From an uncultured Lachnospiraceae bacterium (lineage in GTDB: Bacteria; Bacillota; Clostridia; Lachnospirales; Lachnospiraceae), in assembly GCA_910584785.1 (NCBI GenBank), contig CAJUDX010000038.1, positions 1-30,197 on the forward strand: a DNA stretch of 30,197 nt, read 5' to 3'. Below the pieces are notes generated by a model that saw only the letters and a program-made list of their open reading frames with translations, was not told where the DNA came from and ran no database searches. This document shows positions 15,330 through 24,166 of the stretch, piece after piece (within the stretch, counting starts at the first letter, position 1; each line of letters begins with the position of its first letter). The position numbers and the translations under genes were made by a program.

Positions 15330-17774
15330 CTAATTAATTAGGTAGAGTAATGCATTGACTATCGCCGCCGCGACATTGCTTCCTCCCTTTCTTCCCCTGG
15401 CTATAATATAGGGAACCGCTGATTGCTCCATCATTAACACCTTGGACGGTATAACATTGACAAAGCCCACAGGAACACCGATAATCAGGGCGGGCGATAA
15501 CTTCCCCTCTTCTATCAGAGAATATAAACGATGCAATGCGGTAGGTGCATTCCCTATGGCAAAAATAAGCGGCTGTGCGGTCAGATGACCAAAGAGGCCG
15601 ACCGCCTTTTCCATACTGGCGGCAGCCCTGGTACAGCCCTTATCCTTTGCTGCCTGGGCCACGTCCTTATCCGACATAAAGCAATAAACTTTATTCCCAT
15701 TTGCACTGGCCTTACGCTGGTTAATACCTGCTTTTGCCATATTGGTATCCGTGATAATAACGGCACCATGGTTAAGTGCCTGCAAGGCTTTTTCGACTGC
15801 ACCCGGAGAAAAAACAAGATTTTCTGCATAATCAAAGTCAGCCGTTGTGTGGATAGCCCGCTTGACAATCGGTTCGGTTCCCGGTACTAGGGTAATCTTT
15901 CTTTTCTGAAGTTCCCCGCTGATCAGAGCAAAGCTTCTCGATTCAATTTCTGCGGGCGGGATGTTTTCAAAAACCGGAATTTTTTCTTTTCCCGGCTCCC
16001 GGATATTTTCTGTTTCTTCGTTTTCTTGTGTCTTTTTTGTTTTTTTGGTTTCTTGTGTTTTTTCTGTCTCTTTGGTTTCTTGTGTCTTTTCTGTTTTTTT
16101 GGTTTCTTGTGTCTTTTCTGCTTCTTCAGTTTCTTGCATCTTTTCTGTTTTTCCGGTTTCTTCTGTCTTTTCTGATTCTGCCCGTTTTTTTGTATTTTTT
16201 GTTTCCAGTCCCAGGATTTGATAAATTTGTTGAATATCCAGGTGCTGACGCATGGTATCAGCTAACTGGTTGTACTGCTTTTCTTTGTATAAATGAAAAT
16301 CAAAGCCCTCCAGCGCTAACGGAGAAAGATTTTTCTTGTTTCTCAGTGCATTTATCAGAGTTTTGACAATTTCAGCCTGGTCAAAGATTCCATGGGTGTA
16401 GCATCCATAAATATTTCCGCGGCTCCATCCATCTTCCTGCATTTTTTTCGATGGCGAGGCAAGGGGAAGCAGGTAGGATAAGGGCCTGCATATTTCCAAC
16501 TTTCCGCAAAACAATCGGGCGGTATCTGCCGGGCCGTTTTCCCGGTCAATCCAGGTTTGCCCCATGTGAATTTCATAGCCCCAAAAGGATTTTCCTGATA
16601 ATTCTTCGAAAATCCCTTCTACCTGGGAAAAAGCGCCTTCCACCTGAGTCCTTGTCTTTTCGGCGGAAAACACCGTTTTTGTCGGGAGGAGCTCCATTCC
16701 TCGAACCGACGAACGCAGAGTTCCCTCAACGCCGTTGGGATCTTCCAGCACTTCGCCCATCATTTGATAGCCGCCGCAGATTCCCCATATAGGGATTCCC
16801 TGCTCGGCTTGATCCATTACGGCCTTTTCCAGACCATTTTCACGCATCCAGAGTAAATCGGCTATGGTATTTTTGGTTCCCGGCAGAATTATCAGATCGG
16901 GAGTTTTCAGCTCAGAAACCTGGCTTACATAGGTTAGTTTCACACTGGGAATACAGGAAAATACGGAAAAATCAGTAAAGTTGGAAAGCCTGGGAAAACG
17001 GATAACCGCGATTTCAATATCCGATTCATGCACGGTCGGCAGTCTCCTGCTTAAGTGTTCGCCCAGACTGTCTTCATCGTCAATATCAATTTTCATATAA
17101 GGCATTACACCGGCAACGGGAATATGGCAAAGCGCTTCGATTTGCTTAATCCCAGGCACTAAAAGAGAGGGATCGCCGCGGAATTTGTTAATAATCAGCG
17201 CTTTAATCCTCCGTTTTTCCTCTGGCATTAAAAGCTGCGTCGTTCCATAAAGCTGGGCAAATACGCCGCCGCGGTCAATGTCGCCCACCAAAAGAACCGG
17301 CGCATCGGCAAGTTTTGCCATCCCCATATTGACAATATCATCTTGTTTAAGATTAATCTCTGCCGGACTTCCCGCCCCCTCGATAACTATGATATCGTAT
17401 TCCTGCTCTAAAGCATGGTATGCGTTTTGAATCACAGGAAGCAAATCTTTTTTGCAGGCAAAGTATTCCCTGGCGTCCATATTTCCGACAGAACTGCCAT
17501 TAACAATCACCTGAGACCCCATATCCGTGGTTGGTTTCAGTAGAATTGGGTTCATATGGACAGAAGGCAGGATTCCCGCCGCTTCCGCCTGCATGACCTG
17601 TGCCCTTCCCATTTCCAGCCCATCCGCTGTAATATAAGAATTTAACGCCATATTCTGCGACTTAAACGGCGCCACGCGGTAGCCATCCTGCATCAATATC
17701 CGGCACAGCCCAGCCACCAACAGACTTTTTCCTGCATTTGACATTGTTCCCTGTATCATAATTGCTTTTGCCAT
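15330..17774 (-). CDS. cobQ-cbiC: Cobyric acid synthase CobQ fused to precorrin-8X methylmutase CbiC
   Basis: An 814-residue bifunctional corrinoid enzyme. Residues 1-about 515 are CobQ: an N-terminal dethiobiotin-synthetase-like ATPase (P-loop GTMSNAGKS at 9-17) and a glutamine amidotransferase domain with Cys333 in WGICGGYQMMG and His461 in CYTHGIF. Residues about 605-812 are CbiC/CobH (SRSFALI, His642 in VKRAIHTTADFDY, GVPVGFVNV). Between them is a Lys/Glu/Thr linker, residues 535-588, made of six 9-residue repeats. CobQ amidates the corrin side chains late in the pathway; CbiC moves the C-11 methyl at an earlier step, so the fused activities are not consecutive. AAAGGA precedes the ATG. 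Confidence 0.92.
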   Translation of the reverse strand: MAKAIMIQGTMSNAGKSLLVAGLCRILMQDGYRVAPFKSQNMALNSYITADGLEMGRAQVMQAEAAGILPSVHMNPILLKPTTDMGSQVIVNGSSVGNMDAREYFACKKDLLPVIQNAYHALEQEYDIIVIEGAGSPAEINLKQDDIVNMGMAKLADAPVLLVGDIDRGGVFAQLYGTTQLLMPEEKRRIKALIINKFRGDPSLLVPGIKQIEALCHIPVAGVMPYMKIDIDDEDSLGEHLSRRLPTVHESDIEIAVIRFPRLSNFTDFSVFSCIPSVKLTYVSQVSELKTPDLIILPGTKNTIADLLWMRENGLEKAVMDQAEQGIPIWGICGGYQMMGEVLEDPNGVEGTLRSSVRGMELLPTKTVFSAEKTRTQVEGAFSQVEGIFEELSGKSFWGYEIHMGQTWIDRENGPADTARLFCGKLEICRPLSYLLPLASPSKKMQEDGWSRGNIYGCYTHGIFDQAEIVKTLINALRNKKNLSPLALEGFDFHLYKEKQYNQLADTMRQHLDIQQIYQILGLETKNTKKRAESEKTEETGKTEKMQETEEAEKTQETKKTEKTQETKETEKTQETKKTKKTQENEETENIREPGKEKIPVFENIPPAEIESRSFALISGELQKRKITLVPGTEPIVKRAIHTTADFDYAENLVFSPGAVEKALQALNHGAVIITDTNMAKAGINQRKASANGNKVYCFMSDKDVAQAAKDKGCTRAAASMEKAVGLFGHLTAQPLIFAIGNAPTALHRLYSLIEEGKLSPALIIGVPVGFVNVIPSKVLMMEQSAVPYIIARGRKGGSNVAAAIVNALLYLIN
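16011..16172 (-). repeat. 27-bp tandem repeat (six units) encoding the CobQ-CbiC linker
   Basis: Six in-frame 27-bp units encode EKTEETGKT, EKMQETEEA, EKTQETKKT, EKTQETKET, EKTQETKKT and KKTQENEET. The three central units are nearly identical and the outer ones have diverged, as in a minisatellite that grows by slippage or unequal crossing-over in its centre. Because the unit is a multiple of three, copy changes would alter linker length without a frameshift. Confidence 0.92.
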
Positions 17775-17871
17775 GTAATTTCCTTTCTGTACCTTTTTGG
17801 GTTATTTTCAATGTCCATCTCCTGCCCCGCATCAGCACATGAAAATGTTTGACACGCTAAAATTTCCGTCA

Positions 17872-18624
17872 TTATGGAAGGGTGCTTTTGATGGGAAAGG
17901 TAAAATAGGTGTTTGGATAAGGTTCCCGATTTAACGTAAAATGCCACCATTCGGTAGTTAATGGACGAAAACCGTGCCGAACCATAGCGTCGCGGAGAAG
18001 CTTTCGGTTATTGATTTGTTCTGCCGTAAGTCCATCGGTATAATTCGGGTGTGAACGCTGACCAAAATAATCAAACGTCCCTCCCATATCCACCTCTTTT
18101 CCTGTTTTCATATCCAAGAGTGTCAAATCCACAGTACTGCCCCTGCTGTGACCGGATTTTGTACCAATATAGCCCTGGACAAACAGCTGATCTTTATCCA
18201 CTTCCGGGTAAAAATACTCTTTCATCCGGGTATCGGTGGTATCCTCTGCCCACCGGATAAAATGATCCACCGCCATCTGCGGACGGTAAGCATCATAAAC
18301 CTTCAGCCGGTAGCCCTGGGCCAGGACATCATCGCTCACTTCTTTTAATGCAGCCGCAGCTTCCTGGGTCAGCATGGCACAAGGCTCTTCATAGCCGTCA
18401 ATGCGTTCTCCAACAAAATTATAGGTAGTATAATAGCGGATTTCCTGAATCACATCCGGCACAGCCTCCGCCAGCAAAACAAAGCCTTCCGAAGTTTCAT
18501 TGGCTGGGGTTTGTGCGGAAGCAGGTTCAAAACAGGCACTGGTTAATACAGCCGCCAGAAGAATACCAGCTGTGGTCAATAACATTTGTTTTACAATCCC
18601 TTGTTTCATTTTCATTTTTTTCAT
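17872..18624 (-). CDS. D-alanyl-D-alanine dipeptidase lipoprotein (VanX/DdpX family, M15D)
   Basis: A 250-residue secreted lipoprotein with signal peptide and lipobox LTSAC (Cys31). The zinc-dependent M15D motif set is complete: SGHSRGSTVD supplies His159 and Asp166, EWWHF supplies catalytic Glu225 and ligand His228, and Arg114 in DAYRP matches the VanX substrate arginine. VanX enzymes cleave D-Ala-D-Ala. No vanH, vanA-type ligase or vanRS lies nearby and this protein is exported, so peptidoglycan-fragment recycling is more likely than vancomycin resistance. The gene ends 97 bases before cobQ, a gap in which I see no cobalamin riboswitch. Confidence 0.88.
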   Translation of the reverse strand: MKKMKMKQGIVKQMLLTTAGILLAAVLTSACFEPASAQTPANETSEGFVLLAEAVPDVIQEIRYYTTYNFVGERIDGYEEPCAMLTQEAAAALKEVSDDVLAQGYRLKVYDAYRPQMAVDHFIRWAEDTTDTRMKEYFYPEVDKDQLFVQGYIGTKSGHSRGSTVDLTLLDMKTGKEVDMGGTFDYFGQRSHPNYTDGLTAEQINNRKLLRDAMVRHGFRPLTTEWWHFTLNREPYPNTYFTFPIKSTLP

Positions 18625-18743
18625 TTATTTCTTCATTCCTTTCCAATACACAACTTTCCAAGGCATAAACAGTAAACATTTTATCCCATTCTTTCACGGT
18701 TCAACCTTCATGTAACCTTTTATGCTATAGGGCTATGTCCTTT

Positions 18744-18772
18744 ATTTTACACCTTATAGGAAAAAAATGCAA
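18744..18772 (-). promoter_or_regulatory. Candidate promoter of the dipeptidase gene
   Basis: Minus-strand TTGCAT (18767-18772), 17 bases, TAAAAT (18744-18749). The -35 matches only its TTG. It would give a leader of about 110 nt before the dipeptidase ATG. Confidence 0.4.
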
Positions 18773-18855
18773 ATCACAAAATCAGAAAACACAAGTTCAG
18801 AAAATACAGCTTTTCTCAAATACAGACAAAGAGCCTGGCGAAAAATCATTTCTTC

Positions 18856-18889
18856 AATTACAACATTTCGAATTTGCTGCGTTGTAATT
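18856..18889. repeat. Perfect 9-bp inverted repeat
   Basis: AATTACAAC (18856-18864) pairs with GTTGTAATT (18881-18889) around a 16-base loop, 36 bases upstream of the R-M promoter. It could be an old terminator of lost upstream DNA or a regulator site. No T-run of note follows. Confidence 0.45.
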
Positions 18890-18924
18890 ATTTATGGTAT
18901 CGTTGGTTATCATGTCATCTCTCA

Positions 18925-18953
18925 TTGACACATTATGTTTTCCTTGATAAAAT
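18925..18953 (+). promoter_or_regulatory. Promoter of the type III R-M operon
   Basis: TTGACA (18925-18930), a 17-base spacer and TAAAAT (18948-18953) give a near-consensus sigma-A promoter. The predicted start is near 18960, leaving a leader of about 215 nt before the methyltransferase ATG. Confidence 0.7.
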
Positions 18954-19176
18954 TATCGTTATTCAACCACTGCGTAATTGCTGGTGTTTCGCAACTAATT
19001 ATCTTTGAGGTATCTATTGACCATTTGCTGACATGCATTAGTTTTTATAATAAAAAAACAAATAAGGAACTTGGTCTTACCGAAACTTCCATAGATGGAT
19101 ATACAGGAATTTATACGAGAACAGCTTATGAAGAATGGGCTGGGAATCGAAAATGAATAAAGGAGACGATACAGTT

Positions 19177-21114
19177 ATGATTAAAGATATTCTGACGGCA
19201 AACGAAGCCATAACCCCTAATCAAAAGGAAATGGAGCTACTTCGTGAACATTTTCCATCTTGTTTTCATTCCGACGGCTCATTTGATTTAAACCGCTTTT
19301 CAGAGTTTTTTAAAGACAAAGTAAATGTTGTCAAAGAAGGTTATGAACTAAGATTTTTAGGAAAAAATTATGCAAGGATGTTATCATCTCTCGACACGGA
19401 AACCGTGATTGTCCCTGACGATACTCACAACAATCAACCAGAAAACGCCAGCAGTGAAAATATTTATATCAGCGGAGATAATCTTGATGGACTAAAGCAC
19501 TTATTGAAGTCATATTCGGGCAGAATCAAATGTATCTATATAGATCCGCCTTATAACACTGGTACAGATGGATTTGTTTATTGTGACAAGTTTAATTTTA
19601 CAATTAATTCTTTAATGGAAAAATTAAGCATTTTAGAGGAACAAGCACAACATATTTTAGATTTAACTACCAGAGGCAGCGCTTCTCATTCAGCGTGGCT
19701 AATGTTCATGTATCCAAGGTTACAGTTGGCGCGTGATTTGTTATCTAATGATGGTGCTATATTTATTTCTATCGATGATAATGAACAGGCAAATTTAAAA
19801 ATTATATGCGATGATATTTTTGGAGAAGAAAATTGCATGGGAACAATTGTAAGGGCTACTGGACAGACCACTGGACAAGATAGCAGCGGCCTTGGCAATT
19901 CCTTTGATTACGCATTTGTTTACGGTAGACATCCTGAACTTGATATTGCTGGAATCCCTCTCGATAGTCATGACTTAAAAAGATTTGAAAATGAAGATGA
20001 ACGAGGATGGTATGCGTATGACCAGTTAAGAAAAACAGGTAGAAATGATCGCAGGGAAGACCGTCCTAATATGTACTATCCTATTAAAAATCCCGATGGA
20101 GAAGATTTATACCCAACGGCTGTTGCTGGATATGACAGCTGTTGGCGTGTTGAGAAAAAAACCTTTGATAAATTAGTAGAAGAGGGATATATATTATGGA
20201 AAAAAACAACAAGAAACAATGAAGAAGTATGGTGGCCATATGTAAAATATTATGCGGAAGGAAGAACTAAGCGTCCTTCTCCATTATGGAATGATTTAGA
20301 CGGAAACAAAAAAGCAACAAGAGAAATCCGAGCATTATTTGATAATGTGAAAGTTTTTGACTATGTTAAGCCGGTAGCTTTTATCAGCAGAATATTACAA
20401 ATTACTCCTAATATGCAGCCCGGAGATATAGTTCTTGACTTTTTTTCCGGTTCAGCAACAACTGCACACGCAGTAATGAAGTGGAATGTTGAGAATAAGT
20501 CAAATTATAAATATATTATGGTGCAATTACCTGATAAATTAGATGTTAAAGAAACTTCACAAAAAGTAACTTACGATTTTCTTGTAAGTTGTGGAAGGAA
20601 GGGAACTTTAGACGAGGTTGGGCAAGAACGTATCCTCCGGGCAGCCCAAAAACTGCGTGAAGAAAATCCAGGCACAACAGCAGACCTTGGATTCAAACAT
20701 TATACTTTGCGTGAAGTCAGCCAGGCTACGCTAGATAAAATCGTGTCTTTTGACAACAGCAGTTTTATAACTGATACTACGGTATATGACGAGTTCGGTG
20801 CAAGTACAGTGCTTACCACATGGCTCGTTCATGATAATTACGGATTTATAAATAACTGTGAAATAATTGACCTTGCAGGTTACACCGCATATTGGTGTGC
20901 TAATCACTTATACCTTATCCATCCGGGATTGACAGAAGAAGCTGTCAAAGCGTTGATTGAAAAATATAATTTTGAAGGTAACTTTAATCCACAGAATATC
21001 GTTCTCTTTGGTTATAGCTTTAACTTTATTGAAATGGAGAACTTGAAAACAAATGTAAAGATTTTACGAGATTCAGAGAAAAATTTAAAAATTAATCTGG
21101 ATATCAGATATTAA
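19177..21114 (+). CDS. mod: Type III restriction-modification methyltransferase (Mod)
   Basis: An adenine-N6 DNA methyltransferase and specificity subunit of about 645 residues. The beta-class motif order is seen: catalytic DPPYNTG (Asp near residue 123) comes before the AdoMet motif DFFSGSATTAHAV (near residue 420). The variable target-recognition region lies between them (about 190-370). The frame is open from 19135, but the ATG at 19177 (MIKDILTANEAI) suits the family and follows AAAGGAG. The spacing of 11 bases is a little long, and the ATG at 19153 is the alternative. It is followed 13 bases later by res. Base composition is clearly more AT-rich than the genes to its left, consistent with horizontal acquisition. 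Confidence 0.93.
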   Translation: MIKDILTANEAITPNQKEMELLREHFPSCFHSDGSFDLNRFSEFFKDKVNVVKEGYELRFLGKNYARMLSSLDTETVIVPDDTHNNQPENASSENIYISGDNLDGLKHLLKSYSGRIKCIYIDPPYNTGTDGFVYCDKFNFTINSLMEKLSILEEQAQHILDLTTRGSASHSAWLMFMYPRLQLARDLLSNDGAIFISIDDNEQANLKIICDDIFGEENCMGTIVRATGQTTGQDSSGLGNSFDYAFVYGRHPELDIAGIPLDSHDLKRFENEDERGWYAYDQLRKTGRNDRREDRPNMYYPIKNPDGEDLYPTAVAGYDSCWRVEKKTFDKLVEEGYILWKKTTRNNEEVWWPYVKYYAEGRTKRPSPLWNDLDGNKKATREIRALFDNVKVFDYVKPVAFISRILQITPNMQPGDIVLDFFSGSATTAHAVMKWNVENKSNYKYIMVQLPDKLDVKETSQKVTYDFLVSCGRKGTLDEVGQERILRAAQKLREENPGTTADLGFKHYTLREVSQATLDKIVSFDNSSFITDTTVYDEFGASTVLTTWLVHDNYGFINNCEIIDLAGYTAYWCANHLYLIHPGLTEEAVKALIEKYNFEGNFNPQNIVLFGYSFNFIEMENLKTNVKILRDSEKNLKINLDIRY

Positions 21115-21127
21115 GGGGGTACAAATT

Positions 21128-24085
21128 TTGGAACTAATACTTGAACGGGAATTAGACCACCAAAAAAAAGCGGTTGATGCCCTGATGTCTGCACTGGATG
21201 GAGTTTCCATCAATAAGCCATACCTTTCTTACGAAAACCCATCGTTTGACAGAAAGGAACTTCGCTTAATTCACAATCTGTCGGAAGTTCAGAAAGATAT
21301 TCGAACAGACTATCGCGGCTGCCATGATGACGGAGACTACCTTAATCTTGATATAAAGATGGAAACAGGAACAGGAAAAACCTATGTGTACACACAAGCC
21401 ATCTATGAAATGCATAAGAGATTTGGCTTCAATAAATTTATTATTGCTGTTCCATCTCTGCCAATCAAGGCCGGTATATCACAGTTTATTTCCGACAGTT
21501 ATGTAAAACATCATTTTTCTGATGCTTGTGGCTATAACTGTGATATTGAACTCGGCATTTTGGAAAGTCCTAAGAAAAAGAAAAAAGGCTTTTTGGCAAT
21601 GCCATCCGCAATACGTGATTATGTTACTGGGTCTTGTCAAAATACAAACAAAATATATGTATTACTCGTGAATATGCAACTTTTGACAAATGGTAATATG
21701 CTCACACGCTCTGATTATGACTATTTAGTAGAGGGATTTTACAGACCATTTGATGCACTGAAAGCTACCAAGCCGGTGGTGATTATCGATGAACCGCACC
21801 GTTTTTCCAGAGACCAAAAGGCATATAAAGCCATTGTTAATGAATTATGCCCACAGATGATTATCCGTTTCGGAGCAACATTCCCGGAAATTTCTGTCGG
21901 TACAGGACGTAATAAAACTACACTTAAGGATTTTAATAACCTTGTATATGAATTGAATGCCTGCGATTCCTTTAATCTCAATTTGATTAAGGGGGTTGCA
22001 AAGGAGCATTTTGAACCACTGTCACAAAAGGAAGAAAAGGTTAAACTGGTAAAGGTCATATCTAAAACCTCTGCTACTTTCCAATTGAAAAAACGTGACA
22101 AAGAAACAAAAATCTACACGTTGACTCCGGGAGATTCGCTATCTGTCATAGACTCAGCTTTTGAAGGAATCACTATTTCTGCTATCGGTAAGAACTTTAT
22201 TGAACTGACAAACGGACAGACAAAATTTCAGGGAGAGGAATTTAATACAGACATTTATTCTTCATCCTATCAGGAGCAAATGCTGAAATTAGCAATTCAG
22301 CGTCATTTTGAAACAGAAAGACAGAATTTTTCCGGCAGACAATTTAAAATTAAAACGCTGGCACTTTTCTTCATTGATGATATTTCATCTTACAGAGAAT
22401 CAGAGGAAAGAAAAGTACCCTATCTCAAAGAAATGTTTGAACGCTTGCTGCAAAAAAATATTAAGAGCTTGTTAGCAACCCTTCCTAGTGCAGAGCAAGA
22501 GTACAAAGAATACCTTGAAGCAAGTGCAGCCAATATCTCTGCTTGTCATGCAGGATATTTCGCCCAGGATAACAGCGATTCTGATGAAGCCATTGCAAAT
22601 GAAGTAGCCGATATTCTCCACAATAAAAAAGGGTTAATTTCACTCCGCAATGCAGATGGAACGTATAATACCAGAAGATTTCTATTTTCAAAATGGACAC
22701 TGAAAGAAGGCTGGGATAATCCGAATGTATTTACCATTGTAAAACTCCGTTCAAGTGGCAGCGAGAACAGTAAATTACAGGAGGTTGGACGCGGCCTGCG
22801 TTTACCTGTCGATGAAAATGGCAATCGAATCTCCAATGAAGAATTTAAGCTGAACTATATTGTGGATTTTACTGAGGCAGATTTTGCACAAAGATTGGTA
22901 AACGAAATTAATGGTGAAATATCTGCTGCAACTGTTATATCGAAAGAAGCCTTAGAAAAAGCTGCAAAAAAACTCAATATGGACACAAACACATTAGCTC
23001 TTGAATTAATGATAAAGGGTTATATTAACTTTGAACGAGAAATCAACTCTGAAAAAAGAGAATCGTTTTTTGCAGATTATCCTGCGTTTGCTAGTGGCGT
23101 CGGTAGCAGCAAAGTTACGGACGTTAATAAAAATAAAAAGAAAGAAATACACATTCGTAAGGCTGTCTACTCTGAATTAAAGGAATTATGGGAAAATATC
23201 AACCATAAATATTATTTATTCTTTGATACAGACTTGACGGACGAAATTCCGCAGATATTACATGATATTTTACGAAAAGATGATATTTTCGGAAATATTG
23301 CATTATATAGCCGCAGGAGCGAAATAACCACTGATGGAAAGGTTATGATGATTAAGGAAGATACTGGAGTATCTTATTCCATAAAAAGACCACTGGTGTA
23401 TAGTGAATTTTTGAAAAGAATCAACCAGCAGACAAGTATTCCGATTGTGGAAATCCATAAGGCAATGTGTGCACTTGCAAGTGAAAAACCAAATGGCATT
23501 CCAGCAGACCACATTAATGAATATTCAGCGGCTAATATTGTTACTGCCTTTACAGACTGGCGTATACAAAAGCTGCAGACACGTTTCAAATATATTCGCT
23601 CTAATCAGCCTGTAACAGAAACATCACTGACCTATAAAGATGGTTCTCCCAGAGAAGTGATTAAGCAGGGAAATATAGGTACAATGTTCGTTGAAGCTAC
23701 ACCTTCTGACAAATATTTATATGACTGCATTGCTTTTGACTCACCATTAGAAAAGGAAAATATCATGACAGATATTGATGAAGTTGTGGTGTATGGAAAA
23801 ATCCCGAAATCAAGCATTGCCATTCCTACCATTGTTGGGGAAAACTACAGCCCGGATTTTATGTATGTTGTTAAACATAAGGATGGCACCAGGGAATTGA
23901 ATATTGTAGTAGAAACAAAATTGGTGGAAAATAAATCTGCTCTCCGCGGTACAGAGGATGCCAAAATCAAATGTGCAGAAGCATTCTTTAAACAACTTAC
24001 AATTGACGGATACACAGTTTCGTTCCGTACACAGCTGAGCAGCAAAAAGGTTAAACAGATTATCGAAGATGTAAAAGCAAATTAA
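21128..24085 (+). CDS. res: Type III restriction enzyme subunit (Res)
   Basis: A 985-residue ATP-dependent restriction subunit that works only in complex with Mod. It has an SF2 helicase core with Walker A METGTGKT (GTGKT at 81-85) and a DEPH box (221-224), a helicase C-terminal part with EVGRGLRLPV, and a C-terminal PD-(D/E)xK nuclease: Pro909-Asp910 in YSPDF, then Glu929 and Lys931 in VVETK. The length is typical and all motifs are intact, so the system looks active. It starts with TTG behind a strong GGGGG eight bases upstream. The weak start codon may hold Res below Mod. Confidence 0.93.
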   Translation: MELILERELDHQKKAVDALMSALDGVSINKPYLSYENPSFDRKELRLIHNLSEVQKDIRTDYRGCHDDGDYLNLDIKMETGTGKTYVYTQAIYEMHKRFGFNKFIIAVPSLPIKAGISQFISDSYVKHHFSDACGYNCDIELGILESPKKKKKGFLAMPSAIRDYVTGSCQNTNKIYVLLVNMQLLTNGNMLTRSDYDYLVEGFYRPFDALKATKPVVIIDEPHRFSRDQKAYKAIVNELCPQMIIRFGATFPEISVGTGRNKTTLKDFNNLVYELNACDSFNLNLIKGVAKEHFEPLSQKEEKVKLVKVISKTSATFQLKKRDKETKIYTLTPGDSLSVIDSAFEGITISAIGKNFIELTNGQTKFQGEEFNTDIYSSSYQEQMLKLAIQRHFETERQNFSGRQFKIKTLALFFIDDISSYRESEERKVPYLKEMFERLLQKNIKSLLATLPSAEQEYKEYLEASAANISACHAGYFAQDNSDSDEAIANEVADILHNKKGLISLRNADGTYNTRRFLFSKWTLKEGWDNPNVFTIVKLRSSGSENSKLQEVGRGLRLPVDENGNRISNEEFKLNYIVDFTEADFAQRLVNEINGEISAATVISKEALEKAAKKLNMDTNTLALELMIKGYINFEREINSEKRESFFADYPAFASGVGSSKVTDVNKNKKKEIHIRKAVYSELKELWENINHKYYLFFDTDLTDEIPQILHDILRKDDIFGNIALYSRRSEITTDGKVMMIKEDTGVSYSIKRPLVYSEFLKRINQQTSIPIVEIHKAMCALASEKPNGIPADHINEYSAANIVTAFTDWRIQKLQTRFKYIRSNQPVTETSLTYKDGSPREVIKQGNIGTMFVEATPSDKYLYDCIAFDSPLEKENIMTDIDEVVVYGKIPKSSIAIPTIVGENYSPDFMYVVKHKDGTRELNIVVETKLVENKSALRGTEDAKIKCAEAFFKQLTIDGYTVSFRTQLSSKKVKQIIEDVKAN

Positions 24086-24166
24086 TGCATAAAATATAGG
24101 ACCGTTACTTTCTTTGTTCCCATTTGAAGATGTTATGCAAAAATTGTTATTATCAAAAATCTCTAA

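Larger units (their letters stand above)
18625..19176. other. Intergenic region between the dipeptidase and the type III R-M genes
   Basis: A stretch of about 550 AT-rich bases between divergent genes. It holds a candidate minus-strand promoter for the dipeptidase (18744-18772), a hairpin (18856-18889) and a strong plus-strand promoter (18925-18953). Short reading frames cross it: 18767-18928 (53 codons, one hydrophobic segment), 18935-19156 (73 codons) and 19095-19160 (21 codons). None has a convincing ribosome site, and the 73-codon frame starts before the predicted transcription start. They may be debris from the insertion of the R-M genes. Confidence 0.5.

Noticed and set aside
15961..16366. 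Phe/Val/Ser-rich open frames on the plus strand opposite the CobQ-CbiC linker
   Set aside because: They are antisense shadows of the Lys/Glu/Thr minisatellite. The minus-strand frame is continuous with two recognised enzyme domains.
17756..17950. 64-codon minus-strand frame between the dipeptidase and cobQ
   Set aside because: It overlaps the ends of both real genes out of frame and has no ribosome site.
17872..18624. Vancomycin-resistance gene
   Set aside because: VanX motifs are present, but vanH, vanA-type ligase and vanRS are absent and the protein is an exported lipoprotein.
18767..18928. 53-codon open frame on the plus strand with one hydrophobic segment
   Set aside because: The ribosome site is weak, it spans the 9-bp inverted repeat, and its stop overlaps the -35 box of the R-M promoter. 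No recognisable homology.
18935..19156. 73-codon open frame overlapping the start of mod
   Set aside because: Its ATG lies inside the promoter spacer, before the predicted transcription start, and there is no ribosome site. It may be a remnant, but there is no positive support.
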